Shown: positions 34,063 through 43,206, numbered from the stretch's first letter. The stretch: DNA of 64,000 bases from Winogradskyella marina (GCF_015645385.1 NZ_JADOET010000005.1:174726-238725), one strand, 5' to 3'. A program made the numbers and translations. Notes: generated by a model not told the origin, from the sequence alone.

Positions 34063-35992
34063 AGAGTTGTAAATAGTTGTAATTGTCTTCAATATTAAAA
34101 ATATAACGGGCTCCAAGACTTGGGCCAATTCGCGCAAAGCCAGCAGTGGCTTCAACTAAAAAGCCTTTTCTAAAATTGGTAAACGATTCGGTGAGTTCTT
34201 CATTGGTATTTATGGTATTAAAAACAGGTGCATCTGGTCCTTGGCCTTCAAACTGTTCTATAAAAATAGATTGTTCTTGTTTCTCATTAACTGAAATGGT
34301 ACCAACAATTCCGGCTCCTAATCCAATGTAATTATTTACGTTGTATCGCAGTAATACTGGAATTTCCCAATCAATATTACTATAACTACTATTTGTTGTA
34401 GTGCGTTGATAAAATTCAAATCCTGCTGCTCCTTCTACAAAGCCTTCTTCAATAGTGGTATTGCCATCATAAGAATGCAAACTATTTAATAACTCAACTT
34501 GCCAATACCAGCGATACGATTTATAAGGTGAAATTGTAGCACCTAAAAAGTAGCTTTCAGAATTTCTAAGGTCTGCAAACGAGTTGTATCCTGCTTTTAC
34601 TCCAATGGAAATGCCTGGTAAAAATCGGGTAGTGGAATAGTTTGTAATTATAGGATCGTTTTTATCGAAAATAATAGCGGTTCTAGATTTGGTTTTCTTT
34701 TTATGAAAATCATCAGAAAACTTAATGCGATATTTTACAAAGCCTTTGGTAGAATCATAAACTTTTACATTCTTCTGCTCACTTCCTGGTAAATAGATGT
34801 TTTTAAAGGTGAAAATGGCTTGTTTTTCAGTATAAGTAGTGTCGAGGCAACTGTATTGAACGTCGTATTTGGGGCAGATTTTTACTTTAGGATACATATC
34901 TAAAACCTCAATAGATGATTTGTCAAACATATCTGGAATATCCGTTTCTAAACGAATAGTACGTGCTGGTCCTTCGCCATTATTCTGGAATCTAATTTTG
35001 AATTTTGGACGCTTATAACGTACCAATCTATAATTCAAAAACGACGCATTCGACGACATTTTATTTGGGTCGTGAGAGGTTACAATTTCCATTTCCATGT
35101 CTTTTACATGGTGATTATCATAACTATCATCTGGTACATAAACACCTCTTACAGAAATAATAGCTGAGGTATCTTTTAGCATTTCTTTAGTGGTTTTTAA
35201 ACTGTAAAAGACATGCCGTTCTTCATTGGGTTTCATGTTGTCAAAACTGAGTTGGCTCGAATTTCGATAGGCAAACTTAGCATCATCTAAAGTCTTTGGT
35301 AAATTCTTTCGAACTGTTGTGTCTTGCTGTTGGGTTTTTAGTGTTAGTAGATCATCTTCGGCTGAGGCATAATACACATCAGAATCAAACTTTGAAGAAA
35401 ATACAAGATCCTCATTTATTTCGCGCTCATTGTGATAGGCTCGCGTTTCTATAAGGTTGAAGTTATCTGCTTTGAATTTCGCTTCGTTATAAAACAGGAA
35501 GAATTTTCCGTTGGTTGTATAAGATTTAGTGTTTTTATAACTGAAAACCACTACAATATCTTCATTTGGTATAGGTTCTCTATTTCGCTGAAGGTTTAAG
35601 GCGCTATCCATTGAAGCTTCATCTTTATAATCTTCGTTGGCATTATTAACCTTTATTTTTTTAGGTCGTGTTGTTGGTGGTTTTCCGGTATCGTAATTAT
35701 TGGTAGCCCATAATCTTACGGTATAATCTCCGTTGTTTTTATACGTTTTTTTAGGTGCTGCCTCTTTGCTAAACGTGCCATCTCCAAATTCCCAAAAATT
35801 GGTGTAAAACGCTTTTGGTGCGCCAGCAATTTGATTGAGTTCTGGGGCGTCTGCCTTAAATTCAATTTCATTTCCAAGACTTTTGTGCTCAATGTTAGCA
35901 GTTCTCCGTATGGTATCCGTCGCAACGTTGTTTTGGGCAAAACCAAAAACGGAAACGCTAAAAGTGATATAAAATAGGATTGTAGGTTTCAT
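34043..35992 (-). CDS. PKD-domain outer-membrane barrel protein
   Basis: 649 residues from the ATG at 35992, which gives signal peptide MKPTILFYITFSVSVFGFAQ (an in-frame ATG at 36034 would add 14 charged residues). A PKD-like domain with FWEFGDGTFSKE and YTVRLWA lies at about 30-115, beta-rich middle domains follow, and the last 200 residues look like an outer-membrane barrel (ISIGVKAGYNSFADLRNS, IGLGAGIVGTISV, final LYAIWKF). It heads the PKD-DUF4375-CHAT-retropepsin operon. It probably sits in the outer membrane with the PKD part outward or periplasmic. Confidence 0.82.
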   Translation of the reverse strand: MKPTILFYITFSVSVFGFAQNNVATDTIRRTANIEHKSLGNEIEFKADAPELNQIAGAPKAFYTNFWEFGDGTFSKEAAPKKTYKNNGDYTVRLWATNNYDTGKPPTTRPKKIKVNNANEDYKDEASMDSALNLQRNREPIPNEDIVVVFSYKNTKSYTTNGKFFLFYNEAKFKADNFNLIETRAYHNEREINEDLVFSSKFDSDVYYASAEDDLLTLKTQQQDTTVRKNLPKTLDDAKFAYRNSSQLSFDNMKPNEERHVFYSLKTTKEMLKDTSAIISVRGVYVPDDSYDNHHVKDMEMEIVTSHDPNKMSSNASFLNYRLVRYKRPKFKIRFQNNGEGPARTIRLETDIPDMFDKSSIEVLDMYPKVKICPKYDVQYSCLDTTYTEKQAIFTFKNIYLPGSEQKNVKVYDSTKGFVKYRIKFSDDFHKKKTKSRTAIIFDKNDPIITNYSTTRFLPGISIGVKAGYNSFADLRNSESYFLGATISPYKSYRWYWQVELLNSLHSYDGNTTIEEGFVEGAAGFEFYQRTTTNSSYSNIDWEIPVLLRYNVNNYIGLGAGIVGTISVNEKQEQSIFIEQFEGQGPDAPVFNTINTNEELTESFTNFRKGFLVEATAGFARIGPSLGARYIFNIEDNYNYLQLYAIWKF

Positions 35993-36125
35993 GTCGTGTA
36001 TAAATTTTTCAAAGGTGGCGAGGTTAACGTTCAATCATTTTTTTTGGATGATATAATTTTAAAACAGGCCTGTTTGATAGCATTAAATTTAAGCATTAAA
36101 AATTAAGCTCATTTACAGATAGCAC

Positions 36126-36159
36126 AAAAAGTCAGAAAAATTAATTTCTGACTTTTTTT
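36126..36159. terminator. Bidirectional terminator after the 343-aa lipoprotein gene
   Basis: AAAAAGTCAGAAA (36126-36138) pairs with TTTCTGACTTTTT (36145-36157) around AATTAA, with T-runs on both strands. Confidence 0.8.
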
Positions 36160-36180
36160 AACTAAGTAGGTCAATTTGAC

Positions 36181-37212
36181 TTATGGTAAACCATTCATCA
36201 ATGCTGTCAACGAAGCTTCCGAGCCTACTGTAGTCTCCCCTAAATAAAAAGTTATAATAGCGTTTTCTTCTATAGTTACTGGTTTTATAGCGTATACCCA
36301 TTCGCCTTCAGATTCAGATACAAATATGACATGACACTCTAAACCAATAGGGATTTGTCCGTAATGCTCACTGAAAATATTTAAAGTGGCATCGTAAGTA
36401 TCTAATTGTGCTAAGGCTGGTAATTCACCATCGTAAGACAAATAAATAGCACTGTTTTGATTGTCGTAACCTGCAGGTGGTTGCACTTGGATTGTTGTTT
36501 TTGGTCGTGGATCGTTATAGAACTTATCTACATTTGTCCAACCAAAACCGTCAATAATTCCATAATAGTTTTCGCCTTCTAAAAATAAGCCTCCATCTCC
36601 ATTCGCGTTTTCTTCATTTTCATCCCAAGCTAAGTTACCGTCAGCGTCTATTTCACCTGTCCAAAGTGTCATATCTGGATCTGGACCACCTGTTAAATCC
36701 GTAGGAATCATTAATTGGAAACCACAATTGGTGTCTAAAATTGTTCCATTTTGTGTTGCTTCTACAAAGAATTCTCCACCTGTAATTATTAAGGTCTTAT
36801 CACCATTTGGTAATTTTCCCATAGTAGGTTTGTTGGTGGTTAACATGCTGCCTTTTTCAAAAATTTCAACATATTCTAATGTGACGTCTCCAGTTACTGG
36901 ATTACCATTGTCTGTTAGGCAGTTGGTATTAATACTAATTTCAACACCATTTTCTGAGGTTAAAGAAATATAACCATCATCTGCATCAAAATTAAACATT
37001 TGAGTATGGTTGTCCATGGCAATGTCTCTGATGTCGGCAAATTCTTGGGCTGTAGGTGGCACATCATTTTGAAATCCATCATCTGCATCATCAGGGTTGC
37101 AACTAGTGGTGAGTATTGAGGTCATTAATAATAGGGCAAAAAGGCTGAATACGTTTTTACTTAAAATACGTTTCGTACTTGTTTTAATGTAAATGGTTTT
37201 ACTTGTTTTCAT
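36181..37212 (-). CDS. Secreted lipoprotein of unknown function, 343 aa
   Basis: A long N-terminal region precedes the lipobox (FALLLMTSILTTSC, cysteine 38), followed by an acidic linker (NPDDADDG) and a mainly beta protein with two cysteines (NTNCLTDNG, DTNCGFQL). No family recognised. A shared upstream element (GGTAACA at 37263-37269, TATATA at 37241-37246, spacer 16) suggests control by the nearby ECF sigma factor. A terminator follows. Confidence 0.75.
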   Translation of the reverse strand: MKTSKTIYIKTSTKRILSKNVFSLFALLLMTSILTTSCNPDDADDGFQNDVPPTAQEFADIRDIAMDNHTQMFNFDADDGYISLTSENGVEISINTNCLTDNGNPVTGDVTLEYVEIFEKGSMLTTNKPTMGKLPNGDKTLIITGGEFFVEATQNGTILDTNCGFQLMIPTDLTGGPDPDMTLWTGEIDADGNLAWDENEENANGDGGLFLEGENYYGIIDGFGWTNVDKFYNDPRPKTTIQVQPPAGYDNQNSAIYLSYDGELPALAQLDTYDATLNIFSEHYGQIPIGLECHVIFVSESEGEWVYAIKPVTIEENAIITFYLGETTVGSEASLTALMNGLP

Positions 37213-37240
37213 AATTTTAAAATTTATGGTTATCTATCGT

Positions 37241-37269
37241 TATATAAACAGGGGTATAAAAGTGTTACC
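37241..37269 (-). promoter_or_regulatory. Putative ECF-sigma promoter of the 343-aa lipoprotein gene
   Basis: The minus strand has GGTAACA, 16 bases, then TATATA. The same layout precedes the next two genes upstream (37781-37809 and 39820-39848). Confidence 0.5.
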
Positions 37270-37288
37270 CTGTTTTTAAATTTTTCTT

Positions 37289-37726
37289 TTATAAATTTTT
37301 ACTTGCAATAACTTTATAAGTTATAATGTCTCCTGTGGCAGCTAAAGAAATCATTCTTTTAGCAGCAGATTGAGATGATGCAAAGCCTTCTGATTTACCA
37401 AAATTGCTTTGAACTTTCCAGAAGTAAAGTCGTTTTGATGTGTCTTTTGCTTCAGATCGTAAAACCTTATAGCTTTTAATTTGCTTTTCTACAATAATAT
37501 CGCCAGCGCTGAATAAACTAATCATGCGTTTTGCAGCTTCTACGTTTAATGATGTACCTTTACTTATTCCGTTTTTAGTAATAACTTTCCAATCATAAAC
37601 TTCTATGATGTTGTCTGTTGTAATTTCTAATGATGTGTCATTAGTTGGGATCGTGTTTTTTGTTGTAGCGTTTAAAGTTGTAAATCCTAATACTACGGTT
37701 GCGAAAATTAAAATTGTACGTTTCAT
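37289..37726 (-). CDS. Secreted protein made of two internal repeats, 145 aa
   Basis: Signal peptide (MKRTILIFATVVLGFTTLNA), then two copies of a unit of about 44 residues. The first is near 44-87 (YDWKVITKNGISKGT to AAKRMISLFSAGDII) and the second near 101-141 (YFWKVQSNFGKSEGF to AAKRMISLAATGDII). AAKRMISL occurs exactly in both, 57 residues apart. I know no family name. Secreted or periplasmic; a putative ECF promoter precedes it. Confidence 0.78.
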   Translation of the reverse strand: MKRTILIFATVVLGFTTLNATTKNTIPTNDTSLEITTDNIIEVYDWKVITKNGISKGTSLNVEAAKRMISLFSAGDIIVEKQIKSYKVLRSEAKDTSKRLYFWKVQSNFGKSEGFASSQSAAKRMISLAATGDIITYKVIASKNL

Positions 37727-37780
37727 AATTGAGGGATTTTAATTACTGTTTTGTTCAGTTTTGTTGCACTGTTACACCCT

Positions 37781-37809
37781 TATATCAAAAGACCTTTTAA
37801 ATTGTTACC
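37781..37809 (-). promoter_or_regulatory. Putative ECF-sigma promoter of the two-repeat gene
   Basis: GGTAACA (37809-37803), 16-base spacer, GATATA (37786-37781) on the minus strand. A second, variant box, GGTGTAACA, lies at 37770-37778. Confidence 0.55.
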
Positions 37810-37829
37810 CTTATTTTTATATTTTTTAT

Positions 37830-37860
37830 AAAAAAAAAGCTACTTCGATTAGGAAGTAGC
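37830..37860 (-). terminator. Terminator of the T9SS protein gene
   Basis: GCTACTTC (37839-37846) pairs with GAAGTAGC (37853-37860); on the minus strand it is followed by a run of nine T. Confidence 0.85.
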
Positions 37861-37887
37861 CTATTTATAAGGGTTTATATGGTGTAA

Positions 37888-39771
37888 TTATTGTTTAATT
37901 ATTTTCTTTTGATAGGTTTTTCCATCAATTATAACCGTCGTAATATATATGCCAGTAGGCCATTTTTTTACAGTAACAGTTTCTTTTTCTGATGATATTT
38001 TATTAGAATAAACCTCAATGCCTTTAACATTTTTTATGCTAACTGCTTTTGTTGCCGTTGAACTAAAATTACTAAAATCTAGAGTTAATTCTTCTTTTGC
38101 AGGATTCGGAAATGTTGAAAAGTTAACTGGTGCTTCCTCTCTGATGTCCATCTGATCATCTCCAAACGTTAAACTGTATTTGTAAACTTCATCGACCTCT
38201 TGAGGATTGCCTATAACAACGATATCGCGTTTACAGCAAGTGACCTCAAAAAAGATTTCTGTTGAGTCCCATGGTGAACCTACAGCTAATTTAAATTTAT
38301 AGATTTTTCCAGGTCTTAAATGATATCCAGGTGGTAAAAAGTCGACAATATTAATATTGTTTGGTGCTTGGGTTATTGGCGTTACCCATGCAGAATGTAA
38401 TACTAAGGTATCAGTCCAAGATACAGGGTTGAATTCAGTTAATTCTACATAATAACGGTCTTCACAGCTACTGAGCGATCCATCTACTAATAAATTATCT
38501 ACCAAGCATAATTCCGTTACATCTAATGAACCATATTTCGAAGGGTATTGGTTTACAGCATTTGGATATCTAAATTTTGCAACTGCAGTAGCTCCCATGT
38601 TTGGTCTACAATCTTGACAATTAAATAATTGATGGTAACTTTGGTAGGTGTGCGATAACGGATTTGCTCCAAGTTTTCTGTCAATTCCAGTAATTACGAA
38701 TTCACAATCATATATAGCTAGACTTTCTAAATGATTCTTAATTTTATTACTAACACTAAACTCATGTATTAAACTATTACTCGAGTTATATAGATTTATC
38801 TTATAATCTGGATAATTAATACTTCCATGGTTTTTACTAATTAGTAATCTATTATTAATATCTATATCTACAAAGCCTTTTGAATATTGAAAGATACTAC
38901 TTCCTCCAGAGTTTAAATATTTAACTCTAAAGTCTACGAATGGATAAGAGGTAGACGTGTTAGCATTGTAAAACACCTCCCAATTAGATCGTAAGGCAAT
39001 TTGATTATTGTCTCTTTCAAATCGACTTCCATATTCTGTATAATGAGAATATTGAGAAGATAAATTAAAATTACTAAACGGGCTAAAAGTAGGATTGTAA
39101 GTATAGCGTTTAATATGTAATTCTGATGCGGTAATACTACCTAATGAATATCCTACTACAAATTTTGAATCTTTCATATCCATTTGTATACTAAATGGAC
39201 TTGAATTAGAAATTTTTGGAACATTGCTTATTGGCAAATACCCTTTATAAATCATATTTCTAAAAACCTTAACTTTTGCAAGTGTACCTTCAACACATCC
39301 AATTAGGACATCTCCATTTGGTGCAACTTCAATATCTGTTACGTTAGTATTATTAGCAACTTCAATTCGCGATCCTATTAAGGCACCTGCTGTGTTGTAT
39401 TTTTTTAGATAAGTTTTAAAGGTGGTGCTTCCTGGAGATGTTCGGTCTACATATAAAACGTAAACATTGTTGTTGTGATCTAACCTTACCCTTGTGAATC
39501 CATGATAAGTTGAAATAAGTACTTGTGGAGATGTGGCTGCAAAGGTATTGCCGTTATAAATTTTTAAATAATTGGCGCAATCTTCACCACTTAACCAATA
39601 GGCAGAAGCATAAAAGGCTTTGTTTTTGTCAGAGGTAGAACTTACCCAATTGCTTATTGAAGCAGCCACAGAACTAGTTTGTACTCCCGGAGTTAGCTCT
39701 CCTTGTGCATTTGCAAACCCAAAAAAGGATATGAGCATTAGCACGATGATTCTTTGAATAGAATTTTTCAT
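37888..39771 (-). CDS. T9SS type A sorting-domain secreted protein, 627 aa
   Basis: Signal peptide (MKNSIQRIIVLMLISFFGFANAQ) and a C-terminal type A sorting domain (FSTFPNPAKEELTLDF, KGIEVYSNKI, WPTGIYITTVIIDGKTYQKK) show export by the type IX system to the cell surface or medium. The central part is beta-rich, perhaps a propeller, with several cysteines (CRPNMG, ELCLVDN, CEDRYYVEL, TCCKRDI); no catalytic motif is seen. It is divergent from the ECF sigma gene and has the same promoter-like element. Confidence 0.88.
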   Translation of the reverse strand: MKNSIQRIIVLMLISFFGFANAQGELTPGVQTSSVAASISNWVSSTSDKNKAFYASAYWLSGEDCANYLKIYNGNTFAATSPQVLISTYHGFTRVRLDHNNNVYVLYVDRTSPGSTTFKTYLKKYNTAGALIGSRIEVANNTNVTDIEVAPNGDVLIGCVEGTLAKVKVFRNMIYKGYLPISNVPKISNSSPFSIQMDMKDSKFVVGYSLGSITASELHIKRYTYNPTFSPFSNFNLSSQYSHYTEYGSRFERDNNQIALRSNWEVFYNANTSTSYPFVDFRVKYLNSGGSSIFQYSKGFVDIDINNRLLISKNHGSINYPDYKINLYNSSNSLIHEFSVSNKIKNHLESLAIYDCEFVITGIDRKLGANPLSHTYQSYHQLFNCQDCRPNMGATAVAKFRYPNAVNQYPSKYGSLDVTELCLVDNLLVDGSLSSCEDRYYVELTEFNPVSWTDTLVLHSAWVTPITQAPNNINIVDFLPPGYHLRPGKIYKFKLAVGSPWDSTEIFFEVTCCKRDIVVIGNPQEVDEVYKYSLTFGDDQMDIREEAPVNFSTFPNPAKEELTLDFSNFSSTATKAVSIKNVKGIEVYSNKISSEKETVTVKKWPTGIYITTVIIDGKTYQKKIIKQ

Positions 39772-39819
39772 AATAAAAGATTTAGTTATTAATAAATGGA
39801 TACCTTACCCATCTATTAA

Positions 39820-39848
39820 TACATCAAAAGCTTTTGAAATTTGTTACC
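39820..39848 (-). promoter_or_regulatory. Putative ECF-sigma promoter of the T9SS protein gene
   Basis: GGTAACA (39848-39842), 16 bases, GATGTA (39825-39820) on the minus strand. A perfect TCAAAAGCTTTTGA palindrome lies inside the spacer, in the intergenic region shared with the divergent ECF sigma gene. Confidence 0.55.
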
Positions 39849-39894
39849 TTATTGTTGCAAAGTTTTTTTTAAATTCGTTGAAAATAAAGGGTTC

Positions 39895-40476
39895 ATGAGC
39901 GAAAAAAAATTACACGAAGACCAGAAGTACATTGATGGCTTAGCCGAAAACAATACCTTTATTATTCAGGCTATCTATGATAAGTTTGCACCTAAGGTGA
40001 TTAATTATATAAAACAGAATAGTGGAGATGCTTATGATGCGCAAGATGTTATTCAAGAAACTATTATTACCATATATAACCAAGCTAAACAAAAAAAGCT
40101 GCAATTAACCTGTCCGTTTGAGGCCTATTTTTTCTTGCTCTGTAAACGAAAATGGTTTAATCAACTAAAGAAAAGTAGTCGAAAAGAGGTAACAATTAAT
40201 GAAGAGGTGTTATCTAAAGATGACGATGCGCAAGTATTATCTTTTGAAACCTCAATTTTTGAACATAAACAAGCCCTATTTAATGAGATGTTTCAACACT
40301 TAGGAGATGCTTGTAAAGATTTGCTAAAAGCGACCTTTAAAATTAAATCGATGGAAGAAGTCGCTAAAAGTCTAAACATTTCCTATGCTTATGCACGAAA
40401 GAAAAAATCCTTATGCATAGGACAGTTGACCAAATTAGTACAAGCCTCGCCAAAATTTAACCAACTTAATTATTAA
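39895..40476 (+). CDS. ECF-type RNA polymerase sigma factor
   Basis: 193 residues from the ATG at 39895. A TTG further up is an unlikely start, because it would put a cysteine- and aromatic-rich leader first. The sigma-2 region (IYDKFAPKVINYIKQNSGDA with AQDVIQETIITIYNQA) and sigma-4 helix-turn-helix (MEEVAKSLNISYAYARKKKS) are both present. The anti-sigma-like partner follows after 4 bases. Genes to its left share a GGTAACA-N16-(G/T)AT(A/G)TA element, so they are candidate targets. Confidence 0.9.
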   Translation: MSEKKLHEDQKYIDGLAENNTFIIQAIYDKFAPKVINYIKQNSGDAYDAQDVIQETIITIYNQAKQKKLQLTCPFEAYFFLLCKRKWFNQLKKSSRKEVTINEEVLSKDDDAQVLSFETSIFEHKQALFNEMFQHLGDACKDLLKATFKIKSMEEVAKSLNISYAYARKKKSLCIGQLTKLVQASPKFNQLNY

Positions 40477-40480
40477 AGTT

Positions 40481-41227
40481 ATGGAAGAACAAGATTATTT
40501 ACAGTTTGAAGCTTATCTCACAGGAGATTTATCTCAGGACGATCTGCTTGTTTTTAACGAGCGATTGCAATCCGATGCTCAATTTAAAAAAGCCTTTGAG
40601 GTTTATAAAGATATGTCTGCTCATTTAGAGCATGAAATTATGAATGAACAAGAAATATCTGACTTTAAAGCTAATTTAGATGTTATATCTAACAAGCATT
40701 TCAACACAACAGAAAACAGTGACAACACGATTGAGACCTCACAAAAGTCGAGTTTTTACAAATATGCTATGGCTGCATCTGTGGTTATTTTATTAGGCTT
40801 CTTTATTTTCAACCAGTTTGGCAAGCCTAAATATGAAGATTACAATACGTTTGATCCTATAAGTTTAACGGTGAGAAGCTCAGAAGATGCTAATTTTAGT
40901 ACAGCAGAGCAAAGTTTTAATGCTCAAAATTATGAAGACGCCATCAAAGCATTCAACACCATTTTAGAAAACGATTTTTCTAATTTAGAAATACAACTCT
41001 ATAAAAGTATGGCTTTGGTGGAAACAGATCAGTTTCAAGAAGCAGATATGTTACTAAACAAACTAACCAATGGAAATACAGCGTATAGAAATAAAGCCAA
41101 ATGGATATTAGCTTTAAGTTATTTAAAACAAGATAAAACAGCAGCGAGTATAAAAGTTCTTCAAACGATTCCTGAGGATGCTGAAGATTATACATCTGCT
41201 CAAGACTTATTGGATAAGTTGGATTAA
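40481..41227 (+). CDS. Membrane-anchored anti-sigma-like protein with C-terminal TPR
   Basis: 248 residues. The N-terminal cytosolic part (FEAYLTGDLSQDDLLVFNER) resembles the short helical region of Bacteroidota anti-sigma proteins. A single membrane helix (YAMAASVVILLGFFIFNQF, about 95-113) is followed by periplasmic TPR-like repeats (FSTAEQSFNAQNYEDAIKAF, LSYLKQDKTAASIKVLQ). It begins 4 bases after the sigma gene. It could sense an envelope signal through the TPRs and hold the sigma factor; that is inference from layout. Confidence 0.85.
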   Translation: MEEQDYLQFEAYLTGDLSQDDLLVFNERLQSDAQFKKAFEVYKDMSAHLEHEIMNEQEISDFKANLDVISNKHFNTTENSDNTIETSQKSSFYKYAMAASVVILLGFFIFNQFGKPKYEDYNTFDPISLTVRSSEDANFSTAEQSFNAQNYEDAIKAFNTILENDFSNLEIQLYKSMALVETDQFQEADMLLNKLTNGNTAYRNKAKWILALSYLKQDKTAASIKVLQTIPEDAEDYTSAQDLLDKLD

Positions 41228-41286
41228 AATTTTTAAATGTAAAACGATACCAAAGTCTTATTCACTTTAACATAAATACTAAATTG

Positions 41287-41315
41287 AAAGTCATCAAATC
41301 CAAGATGACTTTTTT
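41287..41315 (+). terminator. Terminator of the sigma/anti-sigma unit, abutting the tatD promoter
   Basis: AAAGTCATC (41287-41295) pairs with GATGACTTT (41304-41312), followed by T residues that run into the TACTTTTG box. Confidence 0.75.
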
Positions 41316-41322
41316 ACTTTTG
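41315..41322 (+). promoter_or_regulatory. -7 promoter box of tatD, 4 bases before the ATG
   Basis: TACTTTTG exactly matches TAnnTTTG; with the ATG at 41327 the mRNA would be leaderless or nearly so, as for the gene at 3079. Confidence 0.5.
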
Positions 41323-41326
41323 CAAC

Positions 41327-42094
41327 ATGATTATTACAGATACACATACCCATTTATATAGCGATGCTTTTGATGTTGACAGAGCAGAAATGATACAACG
41401 TGCCATTGATGCTAATGTGACACGATTTTTTATTCCTGCAATAGACTCTACGCATACTGAATCTATGCTTCAACTCGAAAAAGATTTCCCAGAGCATGTT
41501 TTTTTAATGATGGGTTTGCATCCAACCTCTGTAAAAGATAATTACAAAGAAGAGTTACGTCTTGTAGATGATTTACTAGCAAAACGAAAATTTTGTGCCA
41601 TTGGAGAAATAGGAATCGATTTATACTGGGACACATCAACACTAGAAATTCAGATTGAAGCTTTCAGGCATCAAATAAATTTAGCAAAACAATATCAGTT
41701 GCCTATCGTTATTCATTGTAGAGAGGCTTTCGATGAAATTTTTGAGGTTTTAGAAGCAGAAAAATCCGATGATTTATTTGGGGTTTTTCATTGTTTCACT
41801 GGCACTTTAGAACAAGCCCATAAAGCCATTTCTTATAATATGAAATTAGGCATAGGTGGAGTGGTTACTTTTAAGAATGGTAAAATAGATCAATTTATTA
41901 ATCAAATAGACCTGAAGCACATTGTTCTAGAAACCGATTCGCCCTATTTAGCACCAAAACCATATAGAGGAAAACGAAATGAAAGTTCCTATATATATAA
42001 GGTGTTAGAAAAAATGTCGCAACTTTACGGAAAGAGTGAAGCAGAAATTGCAGCTATTACTACTGAAAATTCAAAAACTATATTCGGAATTTAA
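41327..42094 (+). CDS. tatD: TatD family metal-dependent hydrolase
   Basis: 255 residues, an amidohydrolase barrel with metal ligands His7 and His9 (DTHTHLYS), Glu in CAIGEIGIDLY, His in IVIHCREAF, His in VFHCFTG and Asp in LETDSPYLAP. TatD proteins are DNases or deoxyribonuclease-like hydrolases of DNA repair and stress. The asparaginase gene follows directly on the stop codon, so they form an operon. Confidence 0.95.
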   Translation: MIITDTHTHLYSDAFDVDRAEMIQRAIDANVTRFFIPAIDSTHTESMLQLEKDFPEHVFLMMGLHPTSVKDNYKEELRLVDDLLAKRKFCAIGEIGIDLYWDTSTLEIQIEAFRHQINLAKQYQLPIVIHCREAFDEIFEVLEAEKSDDLFGVFHCFTGTLEQAHKAISYNMKLGIGGVVTFKNGKIDQFINQIDLKHIVLETDSPYLAPKPYRGKRNESSYIYKVLEKMSQLYGKSEAEIAAITTENSKTIFGI

Positions 42095-43123
42095 ATGACA
42101 AAACAACCACATATTTTACTCATTTATACAGGAGGTACTATTGGTATGGTAAAAGATGCGGATAGTGGAGCGTTAAAAGCATTCGATTTTAATAGTTTAC
42201 TTGTTAAAATTCCAGAATTACGTTTATTAGACTGTACTATTGATACCATTTCATTTGAAGAACCTATAGATTCATCCAACATGAATCCTAAATATTGGGG
42301 TGATATTGCAACTATTATAGGTGATAACTATTCTAAATTTGATGGTTTTGTGGTTTTACACGGTAGCGATACTATGAGTTATTCCGCATCTGCGCTTAGT
42401 TTTATGTTAGAAAACTTGGCAAAACCTGTAATTTTCACAGGCTCACAATTACCTATTGGAGATTTGCGTACAGACGCGAAAGAAAATCTAATTACGTCTA
42501 TACAAATGGCATCCTTGCAAATTGAAGGTGTACCAGTAATAAGAGAAGTAGGTCTTTATTTTGAATACAAATTATATAGAGGAAATAGAACCACAAAACT
42601 AAATGCCGAACATTTTGAAGCCTTTGAGTCACTCAATTATCCGCATTTGGCAGAATCTGGGGTCCATCTAAAGGTAAATTATAAGCAATTGTGGGAACCG
42701 ACTCCAAATAGTGAATTGATTTTACGCACTGCAATGGATACTAATATAGGAGTGCTAAAATTATTTCCAGGAATTTCTAGACCACTTTGTGAAGCCATAT
42801 TAACGAGTAAATTAATAAAAGGACTTATTATAGAAACTTATGGTGCTGGTAATGCCACAAGCGAACCTTGGTTTATAAGCTTATTGAAAGCTGCTATAGC
42901 TAATGGATTGCATGTAATTAATGTTACCCAATGTGCTGGAGGCAGCGTAAACATGGGGCAATACGAAACGAGTTCGCAATTAAAATTAATAGGTGTGATT
43001 TCTGGAAAAGACATTACTACCGAAGCTGCAGTTGCCAAATTAATGTATCTTTTAGGAGAAAATGTTGCAAAAAATAAATTCAAGACTATTTTTGAAACGT
43101 CCCTAAGAGGGGAAATGTCCTAA
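42095..43123 (+). CDS. Type I (cytosolic) asparaginase
   Basis: 342 residues. The catalytic threonine motif IYTGGTIGMV is near residue 12, and the second motif is VVLHGSDTMSYSASAL. There is no signal peptide, so it is the cytosolic type I enzyme that hydrolyses L-asparagine to aspartate and ammonia. The ATG at 42095 follows the tatD stop with no gap. Confidence 0.94.
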   Translation: MTKQPHILLIYTGGTIGMVKDADSGALKAFDFNSLLVKIPELRLLDCTIDTISFEEPIDSSNMNPKYWGDIATIIGDNYSKFDGFVVLHGSDTMSYSASALSFMLENLAKPVIFTGSQLPIGDLRTDAKENLITSIQMASLQIEGVPVIREVGLYFEYKLYRGNRTTKLNAEHFEAFESLNYPHLAESGVHLKVNYKQLWEPTPNSELILRTAMDTNIGVLKLFPGISRPLCEAILTSKLIKGLIIETYGAGNATSEPWFISLLKAAIANGLHVINVTQCAGGSVNMGQYETSSQLKLIGVISGKDITTEAAVAKLMYLLGENVAKNKFKTIFETSLRGEMS

Positions 43124-43206
43124 AAATAAAAGAAAATAACACTTTTAATTTTAGTGTTTGAAGATTTTTTTGTTATTTGGCACAATGTAATTTGAAATAA
43201 ATTTAG

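Noticed and set aside
39841..39894. TTG start extending the ECF sigma factor by 18 residues
   Set aside because: The extra residues (LPYCCKVFFKFVENKGF) do not resemble the family and overlap the putative promoter of the divergent gene.
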